Source: Bidens hawaiensis
Lineage: Eukaryota > Streptophyta > Magnoliopsida > Asterales > Asteraceae
NCBI GenBank assembly: GCA_021521415.1
Contig: JAIQDT010000027.1
Span: 3,061,001 to 3,125,000 of the forward strand
Length of the DNA stretch: 64,000 bases
Reading direction: 5' to 3'
Position 1 is the first letter of the stretch. Every line of letters starts with the position of its first letter. The translations under genes and the position numbers were made by a program. Of the stretch, positions 46,023 through 57,429 are shown piece by piece. The notes beneath the pieces were generated by a model. The model saw nothing but the letters and a program-made list of their open reading frames with translations. It ran no database searches and was not told the DNA's origin.

Positions 46023-47690
46023 AAGTGTGGGGATATTTGATGTGTTGCAAAACACAGCGTTTATCCCGTTTTTGTGTTGTTTTGTGCGTAAACCGTTAAC
46101 GAATATAACTTGCTCTTGCATGAAATTAAATGTTTGTGTATATGATAGGTCCCATGTTGAAGAGAGCGAAAAAACGAGTTTAATGTAGAAAGAATTAGCT
46201 CAAACGGGATTCGGATGAAGCCGGTATGCGCGTTGGAAGATAAATGAGTCAGAAAACGAAGAAACGAGCACCCAGGACCTGGCCGCGCTACGCGACCAAG
46301 TGAGGCATCCATGCCCACGTTATGCGACGTCCCACATGTCCCAAAGGCTGCCAAGAATGTTCAGGAATCAGCTACCGCATCTATTTTATCTTCTAGTGGG
46401 CCTTGTGGGCTTGTTTTAACCAATTTTTATATTAGGAAAGAGGTATTAAAACATCTATATAAAGGGTTTAACCCTAAAAACGAATCGATGATCATTCCAT
46501 CAGCCACCACACCTGCTCTATACGTAATACCAAGAAGGAGGAGCTTCCGGATCGGAGTTTCATCAACCGTTTGTCGGTTTTGCTTGTTTTAACGTTTGTG
46601 AGTTCGTTTTTGAGTTTTAGACTTTGAAACAAGTTCCAATCAGTTTGTAATGGATAATTTGAGCTTAATTATGATTATTAACTCATGTTCATTCATTATG
46701 GTTGGCTAAACTTGTTTGAATCGCCTAGGTTTGATGTTTAACGGTTTAAATTAACTAGTTTAGGGTGCTTAACACGTGGTTGATTGTTTTTCTATTGTAA
46801 AGTTCATATTTTGTGATATTATTCCGTGTATACCTGCTGCCATAGATGTATCTTAGGTTGCATGTGCCCCGTGTGGTTGATTATTGCATGAATTAGTTTC
46901 GTGTAGGCGTTAATTGCATGTTTCGGTTAATACTTTGTGTGTTGATTGATTGTGGTAGGCATACCATTAGGGTTTGTGTTTCTTGGATAATTAAAGTCAG
47001 TAGGCTCACCACCTTTGAGGTGGACCAAAACCTTAGGTGTCGGCTTATCTTGTTGGTTTAGTTGATTTGGTTAGTCGTTGCGAGACCACGTGCGGTTTGC
47101 CAGCTGTTGACTAGGTTAATTTGTAAGTTGAGTTATTTTGTCTTTAGTATTGAATTACCCATCTTCTCCTAGGTTTGTAATTAGCTCGAGCCTTAGTGAG
47201 ATCTGTGATTTAGACATGGACCAAGTGACGAGTCATTAGGGTACGTAGATAAACAGCCACAAATTAAAAGCTATCTAGACGTTGTTAGGGTTTTCTGGTA
47301 AAACTGACCATAGGGACCCAGTTTCCTTGACCTCACTTATGTTAGCTCATCTTTTGAACCCTGGTTTCAACCACATGTTAGCACCCGTGTCTTCTTATAG
47401 CCGTTAACTCATCCTACCTAGGTGATTCGTTTTCTTATTATCGTTAGTTTCGTTAAGTTTCACCGTTAGCTAAGTTAACTTAGTTTAGTTAGTTTAAATA
47501 GTTAAGATAAATAAATATATTATTTTGGAAGCACTTAGATTAGGGTTAATTATCTTAGCCTTTCTCACGTGTCTTTGTGTTCGACATCTGGACTTCCGTT
47601 AGACTGTACTGCTACGCGATTGGTACACTTGCCGTTTGTGGAAAGTTTAGTTAGGATTGTTTGGTTTTAAAAATTTAAGACTTAGTGTTG
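46023..47690 (+). repeat. Long LTR of an Athila-like Ty3 element with preceding PPT, internal region lost
   Basis: The segment gggacga..aggttcaagtgtggggatatt before 46038 matches the polypurine end of Athila-type elements. The LTR would begin TGATGTG at 46038. A promoter-like tatataaa lies at 46456-46463. The region ends with the typical ...cacgtgtctttgtgttcgac... motif near 47568-47640. No PBS or pol follows, and the true 3' border is not fixed. It is a 3' LTR or truncated remnant. Confidence 0.6.
46456..46463 (+). promoter_or_regulatory. TATA box of the Athila-like LTR
   Basis: ctatataaaggg lies about 420 bp into the LTR, a plausible U3/R promoter. Confidence 0.55.
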
Positions 47691-47699
47691 AATTGCGAG

Positions 47700-49640
47700 A
47701 ATTAGTTATTAATATATATATATATATATAGTTTTCGCACATCATATATATATATATATATACCTCCCTTCATCCAACACCATCCACCGTAGCCACCACC
47801 ACCGTAGCCACTTCCCCGTCCGACTCCTCCTTCAGCCAACACCGTCTCCACCGTCGCACCCGGCTCCCCGTCGCACCCGGATCCCCGTTGCACCCGGCTC
47901 CCTATTGCACCTCTTCCCGTCGCTCCCGGCTCCCCGTCGTTACAATGGTTCTAATCATCACATTGAACTTCAATGGGGCTGTCTTTGGTGTCCCGATTGA
48001 AGTCAATCTCCGATTCCAGGTACGGAATCGAGCACTTTCGGTTCGTTTTTTGGTCACCTTTGCGGGCCAAAACTGAATAAACTTCCATCGGATGTGGCAT
48101 CTTGGGCCGCGTCTCCGTCTCCTACCGTTGTAAAATCCCGAAGTTTATAATTCGGGTGAAAAGTTATAAGTATGTTATGTATGTAAAATCCCGAAGTTTA
48201 TAATTTGGGTGTTTTGTTATATGTATTTTGTGTTCGTGTTATACATATAAAACAAATGTTTGTGTTCATTGTGTTCGGGTTCGGGTGGTTGGGTTCGGTT
48301 CGGGTGAAAAGGGTTGGGTTCGGTTTGGTTGAAAATTTATATAAAAAAGTGGAATATATACGTTCGTTAGGTTGTTTTCGGGTGAAAAGTTTACTAAAAA
48401 CGGTTCATTTGGTTGTTTTCTGGTGAAAAGTTTAAAAATATGATGATTATGATGATAAAGTTATGATGATTATGATGATATATATGATGATTATGATGAT
48501 AAAGATATGGAATAGTGGACATAGGGAGATGATGATGATAAACTCTTTAATGAAAAGAAGGAATATATATTTCATTTTGTATATGTAAAAGAAACATTAG
48601 TTCAGTTCAAATGGTTGGTGTTGTTTGTTGATAAAACAGGGGTCGGGGATTCGAACCCCCCCCTCTACACGTTATTGGTTACTTAGTTTTAGAATTAATT
48701 ATAGGCTCAGGGGTAAAATGGTCATTTCAACCTTTTTTTGGTCAATCAACTAATGGTCAACTAACTGGAAAGCCACAGACTGACCCGCCAAAATATCACT
48801 TACGTGCAAAATGTGCAAATTCGTTTTCAGTGGTTATTCCATATCCCGCCGATATATTCCACGGAGGCAAATAGGAATTTTCTCAAAATAAAAAATAAAA
48901 AAGGAAGTGTTAAATGAAAGCCAACCCAACCTAAACCAGTTTGGTTCGACCCGTACTAAAATATGACCTGTCTTGACAACCCCCTTTTGATCTATTTCCT
49001 AAGCCACCTAACCTCTTTATCACTTTGACAATTTATCTTGTCACCTTCATAAAAAAAACTTATCGATTAAAAGTTGATCCATACAAATGGCTTTAGTTCG
49101 CTTTGGTTTAGTGTAACACCCACAAGTCACAACCATGGATAACTTCATTATTAAAAAGACAGAAAATGGAAAATGAAGAAAAAAAAAGAAAGTGTTAAAC
49201 AGAGCCAACCAACCTGAACACATTCAAGATTCTGAATAGTCTCTTGGGTTCTTTTGCTTGTGACAAAACCCTGATAATCTATATACATCTTTTCTTATGT
49301 GATGTACAATCATAAGTCTGAGAGTAATGTGAGTGGTCAAATTATCTAACAAAGCAATGCTTGTGATTGTATCTTTATCGTTTTATTGCACCATGGTTCC
49401 TATGTCTAATGTAGTCAGAATGATAGTCTGATGTACCATTTCAAAAGCGTAAATATTGTCAGGAGTTTACAATATAACTGTACTTTTCATTTGTGGAATT
49501 CCAACAATCTAAGGATGTCGTTGCTACTCTACTATAGACTGATTTCCTACTTTTCATTTATAATATGGACATTTATCTTTGTAACACGAGACGATTTTTA
49601 AACTAACTATAAACGAGTATCAGGTTTTAAATTGTCGTTG
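47700..49640. other. Mixed low-complexity region without recognised gene
   Basis: (TA)n runs at 47712-47731 and 47743-47762. A GC-rich minisatellite of 17-bp units (cgcacccggctccccgt and variants, about five) occupies 47853-47942. A 53-bp direct repeat (gtaaaatcccgaagtttata at 48130 and 48183) is followed by (gat)n-type sequence at 48440-48505. A tRNA B-box-like ggggattcgaacccc is at 48648-48665. A direct repeat (aagtgttaaa..agccaac..aacct) is seen near 48905 and 49190. The ORF at 48205-48426 is low-complexity. Confidence 0.5.
47853..47942. repeat. 17-bp GC-rich minisatellite, ~5 units
   Basis: Imperfect cgcacccggctccccgt units in an AT-rich neighbourhood. Confidence 0.75.
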
Positions 49641-49668
49641 CCGCCGCATCGCGCGGGTCCTTTACCAG
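49629..49668 (+). mobile_element. Possible Helitron 3' end
   Basis: ccgcatcgcgcgg (short hairpin) is followed by gtcctttaccagt. Plant Helitrons often end with a GC hairpin and CTRR; here the end would be CCAG, one change from CTAG. No 5' end was found. Confidence 0.25.
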
Positions 49669-49749
49669 TATGTATATGTATGTATGTATATATATATATA
49701 TAGTGTACTTGAAAATAGTAGTTTAGACACTTATTATCTCATTTTATTT

Positions 49750-50490
49750 GTAACATCCCGAAATTTCTATGAATAATATTAAAATATTATTTACGTTGGA
49801 AAAGTTAATTTGAGTTAGTTGAAAATAATAATAATATAATAATGATGATAAAAGGATGGTGGGCTAAAATAGATGGAATTAATCATGAACTTGAGATGAA
49901 GATGAGCCTAAGGTTCATGGGCTTAAGGAGCATAAATACTCCTTAAATCCTTTATTTCCATCTTCATCATTCTACACCTTAACCTACACCATAAAAAACA
50001 CACACTTAAGCCAAACAATATCTACACTATTCTATTTAACGATCCAAGAGCAACCGAATGTAAGAAATCATTATCACATCTGACCCAACGTTATAGAACT
50101 CGACACCGTAGCCACATGATGCCAAACGAGTCGTTTGGATCTAGATCTAGATTTTATCGGGTGTTTAATCCATCAAAAATGAGCTTAAAGGTCACCTTAG
50201 CTTGGATCTGGACCACCCAAAGCTACCTGGATGATAAACAATCAAAATCCAGCCAAACGTGGTGGTTAACGGCGGCTGACGGTGACGGAATCGCTGAAAA
50301 ATCCTAACAACATGTTAAAGATGAGCTGACCTGCACATATCCGGCGGATATGTGCCCAGCGTATAAGTATTGGGCGGATATGTATATACCGGCGTATATG
50401 TACAAGTGTACATATATGGCTTATATGTACATGTGTACATATGCGGCCCATATGTCGCTTGACATGTACAGCGCGTATGTCGCTTGATAT
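49750..50490 (+). repeat. Truncated Ty3-type LTR beginning TGTAACATCCC
   Basis: It starts like the minus-strand LTR of the 9325-16559 element (TGTAACATCCCG) but diverges afterwards. It contains a gcataaatactcc TATA-like site near 49930. No PBS or matching second LTR is seen. It ends in a block of nested palindromes at 50336-50475. Confidence 0.45.
50336..50475. repeat. Tandem, palindromic tatatgtacA-type repeats
   Basis: Units alternate gcggatatgtgccc/ggcgtatatgtac with two perfect short palindromes, atatgtacaagtgtacatat (near 50395) and atatgtacatgtgtacatat (near 50425), then catatgtcgcttgacatgta units. Confidence 0.75.
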
Positions 50491-52342
50491 TTACAATATG
50501 ATTTTAAAAATTTATAATCAATGAAATGTTGTATGTCTATGTTTTAATCATGCTATTGGTCATTGATATTAAAGTTTTATCATACTTTATATGCTAACAT
50601 ATTAGTGAGTCTTGATGAATCGAAAATCGTGACCTCATATTGTTACTTATACTGTGTTACGTATTTAAAGTGTTTGGAAACTCGTATAACCAAACTTTAT
50701 TTTTGGAGCCCCTAATAAGTTATATATATGTATTTTGCCTATACATAATAAGTTATAACTCATAAGTGTATTTCTTTCATTTTATAACACAATAAATTGT
50801 TACATAGACCTTTATACATGTAACTAGCCTAAGTACTATATCTAATTAATTATTGTAGCAAATGTTCCATCCCATATCTTAAAAATACAATATAATACAA
50901 CCAAAACTCCCCCATAATCGTTCACCCCACCCCCTTTCCCTTTCTCAAAGTTTACAACTTTTTACAGAAACAAATTTTCCTAAGTTAGCCCCTCCAAATC
51001 TTGTTATTTATATGAGACTATCATCCCCTCTTTTTCTTTTATACAATTATTATTCTTCTTTGAAATTCAAAGAAGAATTTATATTCTCCTCTCTCTCCCA
51101 TCTCCATCTTCTTCATTTTTCTTGTTGTTACTAATTTTCCAAAAATTAAGGTAATCAAGTTGTTGTGTAATACTAGTTGTACTATCTTTACGGTTTCTTT
51201 TATTCATGTCAAGGATCCCACATAATCTATACGCCATGGCGTGTGTTGTGGAGGAGACAAAGACATAAAGGTTGAAATATGATCTTCAATGGCTACATCT
51301 TAACAATGTTCTTGCATTCCTTGTAACTTTATGTTTTAATTTAATTTTTCTCTTATAACATACCCATAAGGGTTTGATGATACATATTCTTTATATGACG
51401 TATAAATCACCTCATCAGTGGATATAACTTATTTCCATTAAAAACCTTTTCAAAATGTAAAGGACATTACTAATTGTAATGATTCAAAATTGACATAATT
51501 CTCGGACAACGAATGGTGCAAGACCAAAGTTTGTGACTAAATTCATTGAGTTGTGGTTCTAATGATGTTTTATTTGCATGTTAGTTAACTTTTATGACTC
51601 CATAGTGGTCAAACTAAAATTAATGCGCAAATCTGTATCATTTTAGAAGAAAGGCTGTTTTAGCCGATCTCGGGTCCGAATCTGACCAAACTTTCTAAAT
51701 GAAAGTTGTTCCTAACACATTGATTTAGTTGTCTAGAGTTTTTTTTATAATTTATGGGAATTATTTCTTATTTTTTAATAATTTATCTATGTTGTGACAG
51801 CAAGCTATCTAAATTGTTTTCATCCTTCTTTAGTTTTGTTCAACTACAAGTTATCATATCATCTTACCATTATAATTCTTAGTTAATTATTCGTCAAACA
51901 CAAACTAAAACTAGCCTTATTACTTGTATTTAGGGCTTACACGTTAGGACATTTACATGCTTAACCAAGATCTTAATCTTTCAACCCACCAAATTCAATG
52001 TGATTTTACATACCCCTTTTTCCATCTTTTATATTTTGGGGGTAGCATATATACCTTATTCAGTTTTACTCATGTTTTATTTCTACATCTATTCAAAACA
52101 CAATTCAATATACATTTATGTGTGATTATTGCATGCTCTATGATTATGCTCTATGTGCTTAAATGTTTATTTTATGTTTGGTGGTTGTTATCTCATCCTC
52201 TTCTATTCTCAACTAGTATATTCATACATTTACCCAAGTACATTGATTTTGTATCAGTAGGAATGGGTCCATATCTAGTTTGTTGTTCACATTTTCATAA
52301 GATTTATAATTCTCACCATTTACATATGAATTGTGATTTGCC
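50491..52342. other. Unrecognised AT-rich region; possible 5' leader near 51010-51290
   Basis: No ORF with a domain; 51957-52376 is an AT-rich chance frame. A TATA-like ttatttatatgag (51004) precedes a perfect 13-bp inverted repeat (51052-51064/51066-51078) and a CT-rich leader with an AAG/GTAATC donor-like site at 51150. At 51237 ATGGCGTGTGTTGTGG opens a 10-codon ORF. This could be a non-coding transcript or a lost gene's leader. No evidence beyond pattern. Confidence 0.3.
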
Positions 52343-52469
52343 TATATATATATATATATATAGGGATGAGATCTAGAGAGAATTCTTCTTAAATAGAGAA
52401 CTATAGAACTCCTCTTTACACTATTGATTTTAACAAATCAGGGGTTAAAAACAAAGAAATGGAAAAACA

Positions 52470-53290
52470 AAAAAAAGGTGGGGTTTATAGTGAATAAAGG
52501 GTAAAATTGGGATTGTGAAGAAAGGCCATCAGATAGCGTCTCATTTTTTTTCCCATCTTCTCCTTCCTCTGCAACATGAACAAAGATCTAAGGTTTTCAA
52601 AAATCGAACAATCGGTTGTAAAATCAAGCATGAATCAGAAGAACATAAGCAGGTAAACTATCATAACAGCCTCTTCTTCTTCCTCGATATGCAATTCTAT
52701 CCTGACGAACAAAGATCTAGGGTTTACAAAAATCGTGCAATTGGTTATATAATTAAGCACGATTCAGAAGAACATTAGCAGGTAAACTATCATAAAGTAG
52801 ATTTCACATATTATTAGTGTTGATTAGGTGTATTTAGCAGTGATTCTGTTTTTACTGCATATTTTTTTAGTTATATTACACATATGTACTATTAAACATC
52901 ATGTAATGCATCTAAAATTTCAATGAGAATGTTAGTCCATTTGTATAGTTATAATGCACGTATGCAATAAATATAAGGATATTATGTCCATTTGTGATTA
53001 TAATAAAAGAATGAGATGTGTATGCTACCCTAGATTAACATCCTTAGATCTAAAGCATCAAAAGCTTAAAACAGTAGAAGGGGAAAAAAGAAAAGGAGGC
53101 GGGGTTCTGAATGGTGAAGGGTAAATCTGCAATTAGAAGAAAAAAGGAACCAACAATCTGCCCCTTCATTTACACTCTTTTTCTCCTATGCAATTATCTT
53201 CAAACCAGACGATAACCTAGGGTTTGAGCAATCGGTGAAAAAATCAAGCATGAAACAGAGTATTGATAGCAGGTAAACAATCATATTAGT
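52470..53290 (+). repeat. Three copies of a leader/first-exon-like module
   Basis: Modules end in the same agcag/GTAAAC donor at 52653, 52782 and 53273. Each carries caaagatct(a)agggtt...aaatcaagca text. Copies 1 and 3 also share upstream gaa..ggtggggtt..agggtaaa sequence and an ATG (MNQKNIS, MKQSIDS) just before the donor. Copy 2 has lost the ATG. Confidence 0.6.
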
Positions 53291-53539
53291 TAACTTCATA
53301 AGTTACAAGCGCCGATTAGTCGTATATCTCGTGTATGTCTGAATGATTTGTGCATCTAGAGTCGATTAGGCACGCTATAACTGATGATTAAATGTATATC
53401 ACATTAATTCAGACTGATTTGCGTACACGATGTCAATTAGACATATTACAAGTAAAGTTAGGTATATACCATGTCAAATACGAATGATTTTGTGTCTTTT
53501 CTTTAAATCAAAGAATAATTTGTTATATCAGTTAACTTT

Positions 53540-54215
53540 TATTCACATTTTGTATGATTAGTCAATTATTGCACATATGCAGTATATGAATCATTTGTTT
53601 GGTTGCACATATTTTAATTATTCTAGTCAAACACAATAATTATACCGTATGTGTGAATCTCCGGTTATAATGCACACATGTATTACATTATAACCTAGCT
53701 ATGATGATGCATCTAATGTACTTGTTGATTAATGCACATACATAGTACATGAATCATGTGTTTGACTGCATATTTTTTAATATTGGTAGTCGAACACAAT
53801 AATTTTATCATATGTGTGAATATCCAGTTATAATGCACATGTGTATTATATTATAATCTAGCTATGTTGATGCATTTAATTGTATATGTTGATTATTGTG
53901 TATATGCAGTACACGAGTCACGTGTTTAGCTGCACATTTTTTAGATATGTTAGTTGAACATAACAATTTTACCGTATGTGTGAATATCCGGTTATAATGC
54001 ACATGTGTATTACATTATATACTAGCTATGTTAATGCATCTAATTGTATTTGTTGATTATTGGACATATGCAGTACATGAATCATGTATTTGGCTGCGCA
54101 CTTTTTAGATATGTTAGTAGAACACAACAATTCTATCGTATGTGTGAATATCCGGTTATAATGCATACGTGTATTACATTATGAAATTTAGTTATAATGC
54201 TTATAGGTAATCAAA
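53540..54215. repeat. 164-bp tandem repeat, four copies
   Basis: Landmark gtgtgaat at 53651, 53814, 53978 and 54142 gives spacings of 163, 164 and 164. Units contain tgcacatatgcagtacatga and ggttataatgcacatgtgta blocks. Non-coding. Confidence 0.85.
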
Positions 54216-54309
54216 AAAGAAGATGAAATTTCAAAAATGCTCGCTTTCATAAATAATTCATGCATACACACTTATTCATCGTAACAAAACGATGATGTAA
54301 AAATTTCAG

Positions 54310-54637
54310 GAAAAGGCAAAAGAAAATTGAAAACGTGTAACCCGACAAAGCTAATCAAAGCCCTAATAATGGGTAACGATGTGTGGCCAGAACGCATGAT
54401 AAAAAAGTTAACATTGTGTATAACAGGGAGTAAAAGTAAAAAAGAGTTTTTAGATTACAACAAGTTCGGTAAGTTACATTTTTATTTGCTTTCTTTTATT
54501 TAAAATGTAGGCGTTTAATTATGTTGTTTTTTTTACAATTCAGAAGAAACAGGGGCAAGACAAATACGAGGACGAAAAGGGGGGGGGGGGTAGCTCAAAA
54601 CAAAGAAGATTGTCATGCCTTGAAGAGGCCAATTCAG
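54310..54637 (+). pseudogene. Two exon-like segments of an unknown captured gene
   Basis: Exon A (54310-54468) has a tttcag acceptor and a GTAAGT donor. One frame is open throughout, Lys-rich (GKGKRKLKTCNPTKLIKALI, then WPERMIKKLTLCITG). Exon B (54544-54637) has acceptor ttcag and donor GTAAAT and continues in phase (EETGARQIRGRK), but a 12-G run at 54579-54590 throws it into a stop. One more G, or two fewer, would keep it open (GSSKQRRLSCLEEANS). Phase agreement across both splice sites argues for real exons. No family recognised. Confidence 0.5.
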
Positions 54638-54964
54638 GTAAATATAACAAAAATGACAGCTTTGTGAATACATATTTTTGTAACTATGACATTATGTATA
54701 TTTCACAACCACAAAGACAATGAGGGCGTTTAAACGCATATAGAGTTAAACGTGCATACGACGATGTCTTTGAGGGTGAATACTCTATACCCATTATAAA
54801 CATATTGCACAAATGCATTCCTGCGTATTACACTTTTTTTGCGGATCTGGTGTATTACATATATGCACTACAAATGTATTACATATATTCATTATTGGTA
54901 TATTGCATACATGCATTACTCATGTACTACACATATATTCGGTTATGGTTTATGACATATATGC
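54638..54964. other. Spacer with tgcattac/tgcacta motifs
   Basis: Part of the family D relative. The ORF at 54813-55031 is translated from repeated catatatgca motifs and crosses into the copia LTR, so it is not a gene. Confidence 0.45.
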
Positions 54965-54969
54965 AATGC
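54965..54969. other. Target-site duplication aatgc of the copia element
   Basis: aatgc precedes the left LTR remnant and follows the right LTR at 63237-63241. Confidence 0.88.
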
Positions 54970-55155
54970 TGTTAGTACACGGTTTTGCGTCTCGAGTCTT
55001 TGTATTTATCGTTAACGTAATTGTCATTTGATTTATGTAATAAACATTTAATTTATCCTTGTAGTTCGTTAAAGTATTGTCTAGTTCGCTAAGGATGTTT
55101 AGCGAACAAGATATAAGTTACTATCCCTCCTGATTCGTTAAGGATGTTTAACTGG
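54970..55155 (+). repeat. 5' LTR remnant of the copia element
   Basis: It matches 62706-62891 from tgttagtacacgg to ggatgtttaac, then breaks off inside the second stem-loop of the LTR. Confidence 0.88.
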
Positions 55156-55170
55156 TCCTTTCTTTAAATC

Positions 55171-56932
55171 GATTGTCAAGAGTTCGGGCATTTTGCAAAA
55201 GAATGTGACAAGCCGAAAAAGGAGTATACTGGTCCTCGTGGTCAAAATCAAAATTCTTCTACACCACGAGGTAATGATGCTGAAAAGAAACTGTCTACTT
55301 CTGGGTCACAATCAATGTTAGCTTATGGAAATGATTGGTCACAACGACTGTTGTGTAATGATAATCAAGCTAATTTGGATATGTTTGGGCTAACTAAAGA
55401 CTTTCAAGATGCAAGTGGAAGTGAGCTGTCCTCTGACAATGATTCTTTATCTGATTCTGACAACTCTTGTGACAAGCCTACAACTGTTTTTGCTTGCATG
55501 GCTAAGATCAATGAGGTTAGTCATTCTATCTCTGCTACTTCATCTGTTAAAGTAACTTGTGTTGAATGTGAGACTAACAAACCTAAGTTAGAGTCTTTGA
55601 AGAATCAAAATGATAATTTAGTGAAAGAGATCTCGTGAGAAGATTGAAGCATTGTCGACAAGTAACCATGATCTTAAGGCTGAGTTATCTGTTAAAATGA
55701 CAATCAATAATCAAAAGTTTCAAGAAATTTTGAAACATAGATCAAAGATAACTGAACTTGAGAATGAGGTTCTCGAGTTGAAGAACAAATTGGGTAAATT
55801 CAGAAATTCATCATTTTTGCTTAATGAAATAATAGAAGTATCTGGTAAGCAAAAAGACTCAAAGAAAGGTATAGGTTTTGTTGAAATTCCACCTCCTTTT
55901 CAGAATAATTATAAACCAAATCCATTTGCTAGAAAAGAAGAGGATTTGATTGAAAAAGAACCTGTAATTTCCGAAAAATCTAAACTTGTTAAACCTGAAA
56001 CTGTTAAAGCCCAATCTTCGACTCAAAAACCTCATGTTGAAAGCAAAAAGTCTGTCGAGAATGTTGACAAAGTAATTATTGAGGATGTGTTTGAACCCGA
56101 GGTTATACACAAGAACAAGAACATCCCAAGTTCGAATCATATTCTTTGCGAGCCTCATGAATTTGAGGAAGCTGTGTATGGTTCACACAAGCCTCATGTG
56201 AAAAAGGAAGATCAGGTGAAAATCAAACCTGTGAAGGCAAAGAAGTCAGAATAACCGAAAATTTCTGATGAGGACTTGATGCGTTTCATTAATCCTCCTA
56301 ATTCTAAGCCATCATCTGCTAGAGTTTTTAAGTTGAAGGGTATGGACACGATGTTCACTGAAAAAGATATCCCGATTAGTATCATTAAACCGAAACTAAT
56401 TGAGAGCGTCTTTTACAATGAAACTGACAAGTTGAAAGAGTTAGAACGTCAATATGTTTGTGCCAAAACATCGAATTCATCAGACCCGGTAATTAAAGCA
56501 AAACAATTGTTAAAACAAGCTAAAAAGGTTCAGTTTGTCACTTCCGATGATTTGGCCAAACGTTTCACTGAAAATGTAAGTTATCAACCTTCGGTTGCAT
56601 ATGTTTCTGCCAAACTTCAACATGGTCATGTTGACATGCGAAGTTGCTTTTTGTGTGGTCAACAAGGTCATGTGGTGAGAAACTGTGGTCAACAGAATTC
56701 TTAAAATCTCCATCCTTTTGTCAAGGACCATTCAAAACCGGTTCCTGTGATAAAGGAGATCTTGAAGCGACCTGTGTCATGTGAGGATGACACACATATT
56801 ATGTTTTCACATGTGAATGCTCGTAAGGTACTTCATGTAAATGAAACACATGGTCAAGTGACACCAAAATTCGTTCCAACTGAGCTCATATGTAAGAAAA
56901 CAATTCAAACATTGTACAAGCTGCTTATCTAA
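55171..56932 (+). pseudogene. Gag of the copia element (two zinc knuckles and coiled-coil region)
   Basis: It begins at the deletion point within the first knuckle: CQEFGHFAKEC survives but the first Cys is gone. A Ser/Asp-rich acidic segment follows (SELSSDNDSLSDSDNS), with a frameshift at 55638. Next is a Lys/Glu-rich coiled-coil stretch (55652-56254, with ITELENEVLELKNKLGKF), an in-frame TAA at 56253-56255, and a second intact knuckle CFLCGQQGHVVRNC (~56643-56690). After another TAA at 56702-56704 the same frame continues to 56932. Gag would form the particle and bind RNA. It is not translatable as one protein. Confidence 0.82.
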
Positions 56933-57429
56933 GACGAAAGTCTAAGAAGCCGGTAACTTATGCTCAAGTGGCTGAACAACATTTGAAGTCTGTTCAAGTT
57001 AATGTTCCAAGAGAAACTCAAAAGGTGCCCAAGACCGAGGCTTGGGCTGCCTTTTTGAACTAATCATTTTTCTTTTGTGTGTAGGGTACATCCAAGACCA
57101 TTTCTGGTGAAAACTGGATAATAAATAGTGGATGTTCTCGTCATATCACTGGAAATCTCAACCTCTTAACAAATGTGAGAAATATTCAAGGGGGTTATGT
57201 AGCGTTTGCTGGGAATTCTGGGGGCATGATCACACAAGAAGGTGAAGTTTCGAATGGTCACATTACTTTTGAAAAGGTCAATTACTGTGACAGGGTGGAC
57301 CATAATTTATTGAGTGTGTCGCAAATCTGCGATAAAAAGTACACCACGGTATTTACTGATAAAGAGTGTCTTATCTTGAAACCGGGATATGTGATTCCCA
57401 AGAACATGGTTGTCATGCGATCACCATGA
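56933..57429 (+). pseudogene. Aspartic protease of the copia element (catalytic Asp replaced)
   Basis: After linker text (PKTEAWAAFLN) and two stops at codons that are Gln in typical relatives (TAA, TAG near 57061-57085), the protease active site reads INSGCSRHITG. The usual DSG is NSG (Asn codon at 57124-57126), so the catalytic Asp is lost. The open part 57175-57429 has the rest of the fold (GMITQEGEVSNGHITFEKV, DHNLLSVSQICDK). Confidence 0.8.

Noticed and set aside
46061..46592. ORFs on both strands within the Athila-like LTR
   Set aside because: They lie in the LTR across the TATA box and show no domain; chance frames.
48648..48665. tRNA gene (ggggattcgaacccc)
   Set aside because: Only a T-arm/B-box-like stretch; no A box, anticodon arm or acceptor stem can be paired.
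51052..51078. Heat-shock element
   Set aside because: GAA and TTC blocks are separated by one base instead of the two required by the nGAAnnTTCn consensus.
53540..54215. CRISPR-like regular repeat spacing
   Set aside because: Units are 164-bp direct tandem repeats without unique spacers, in a plant transposon context.
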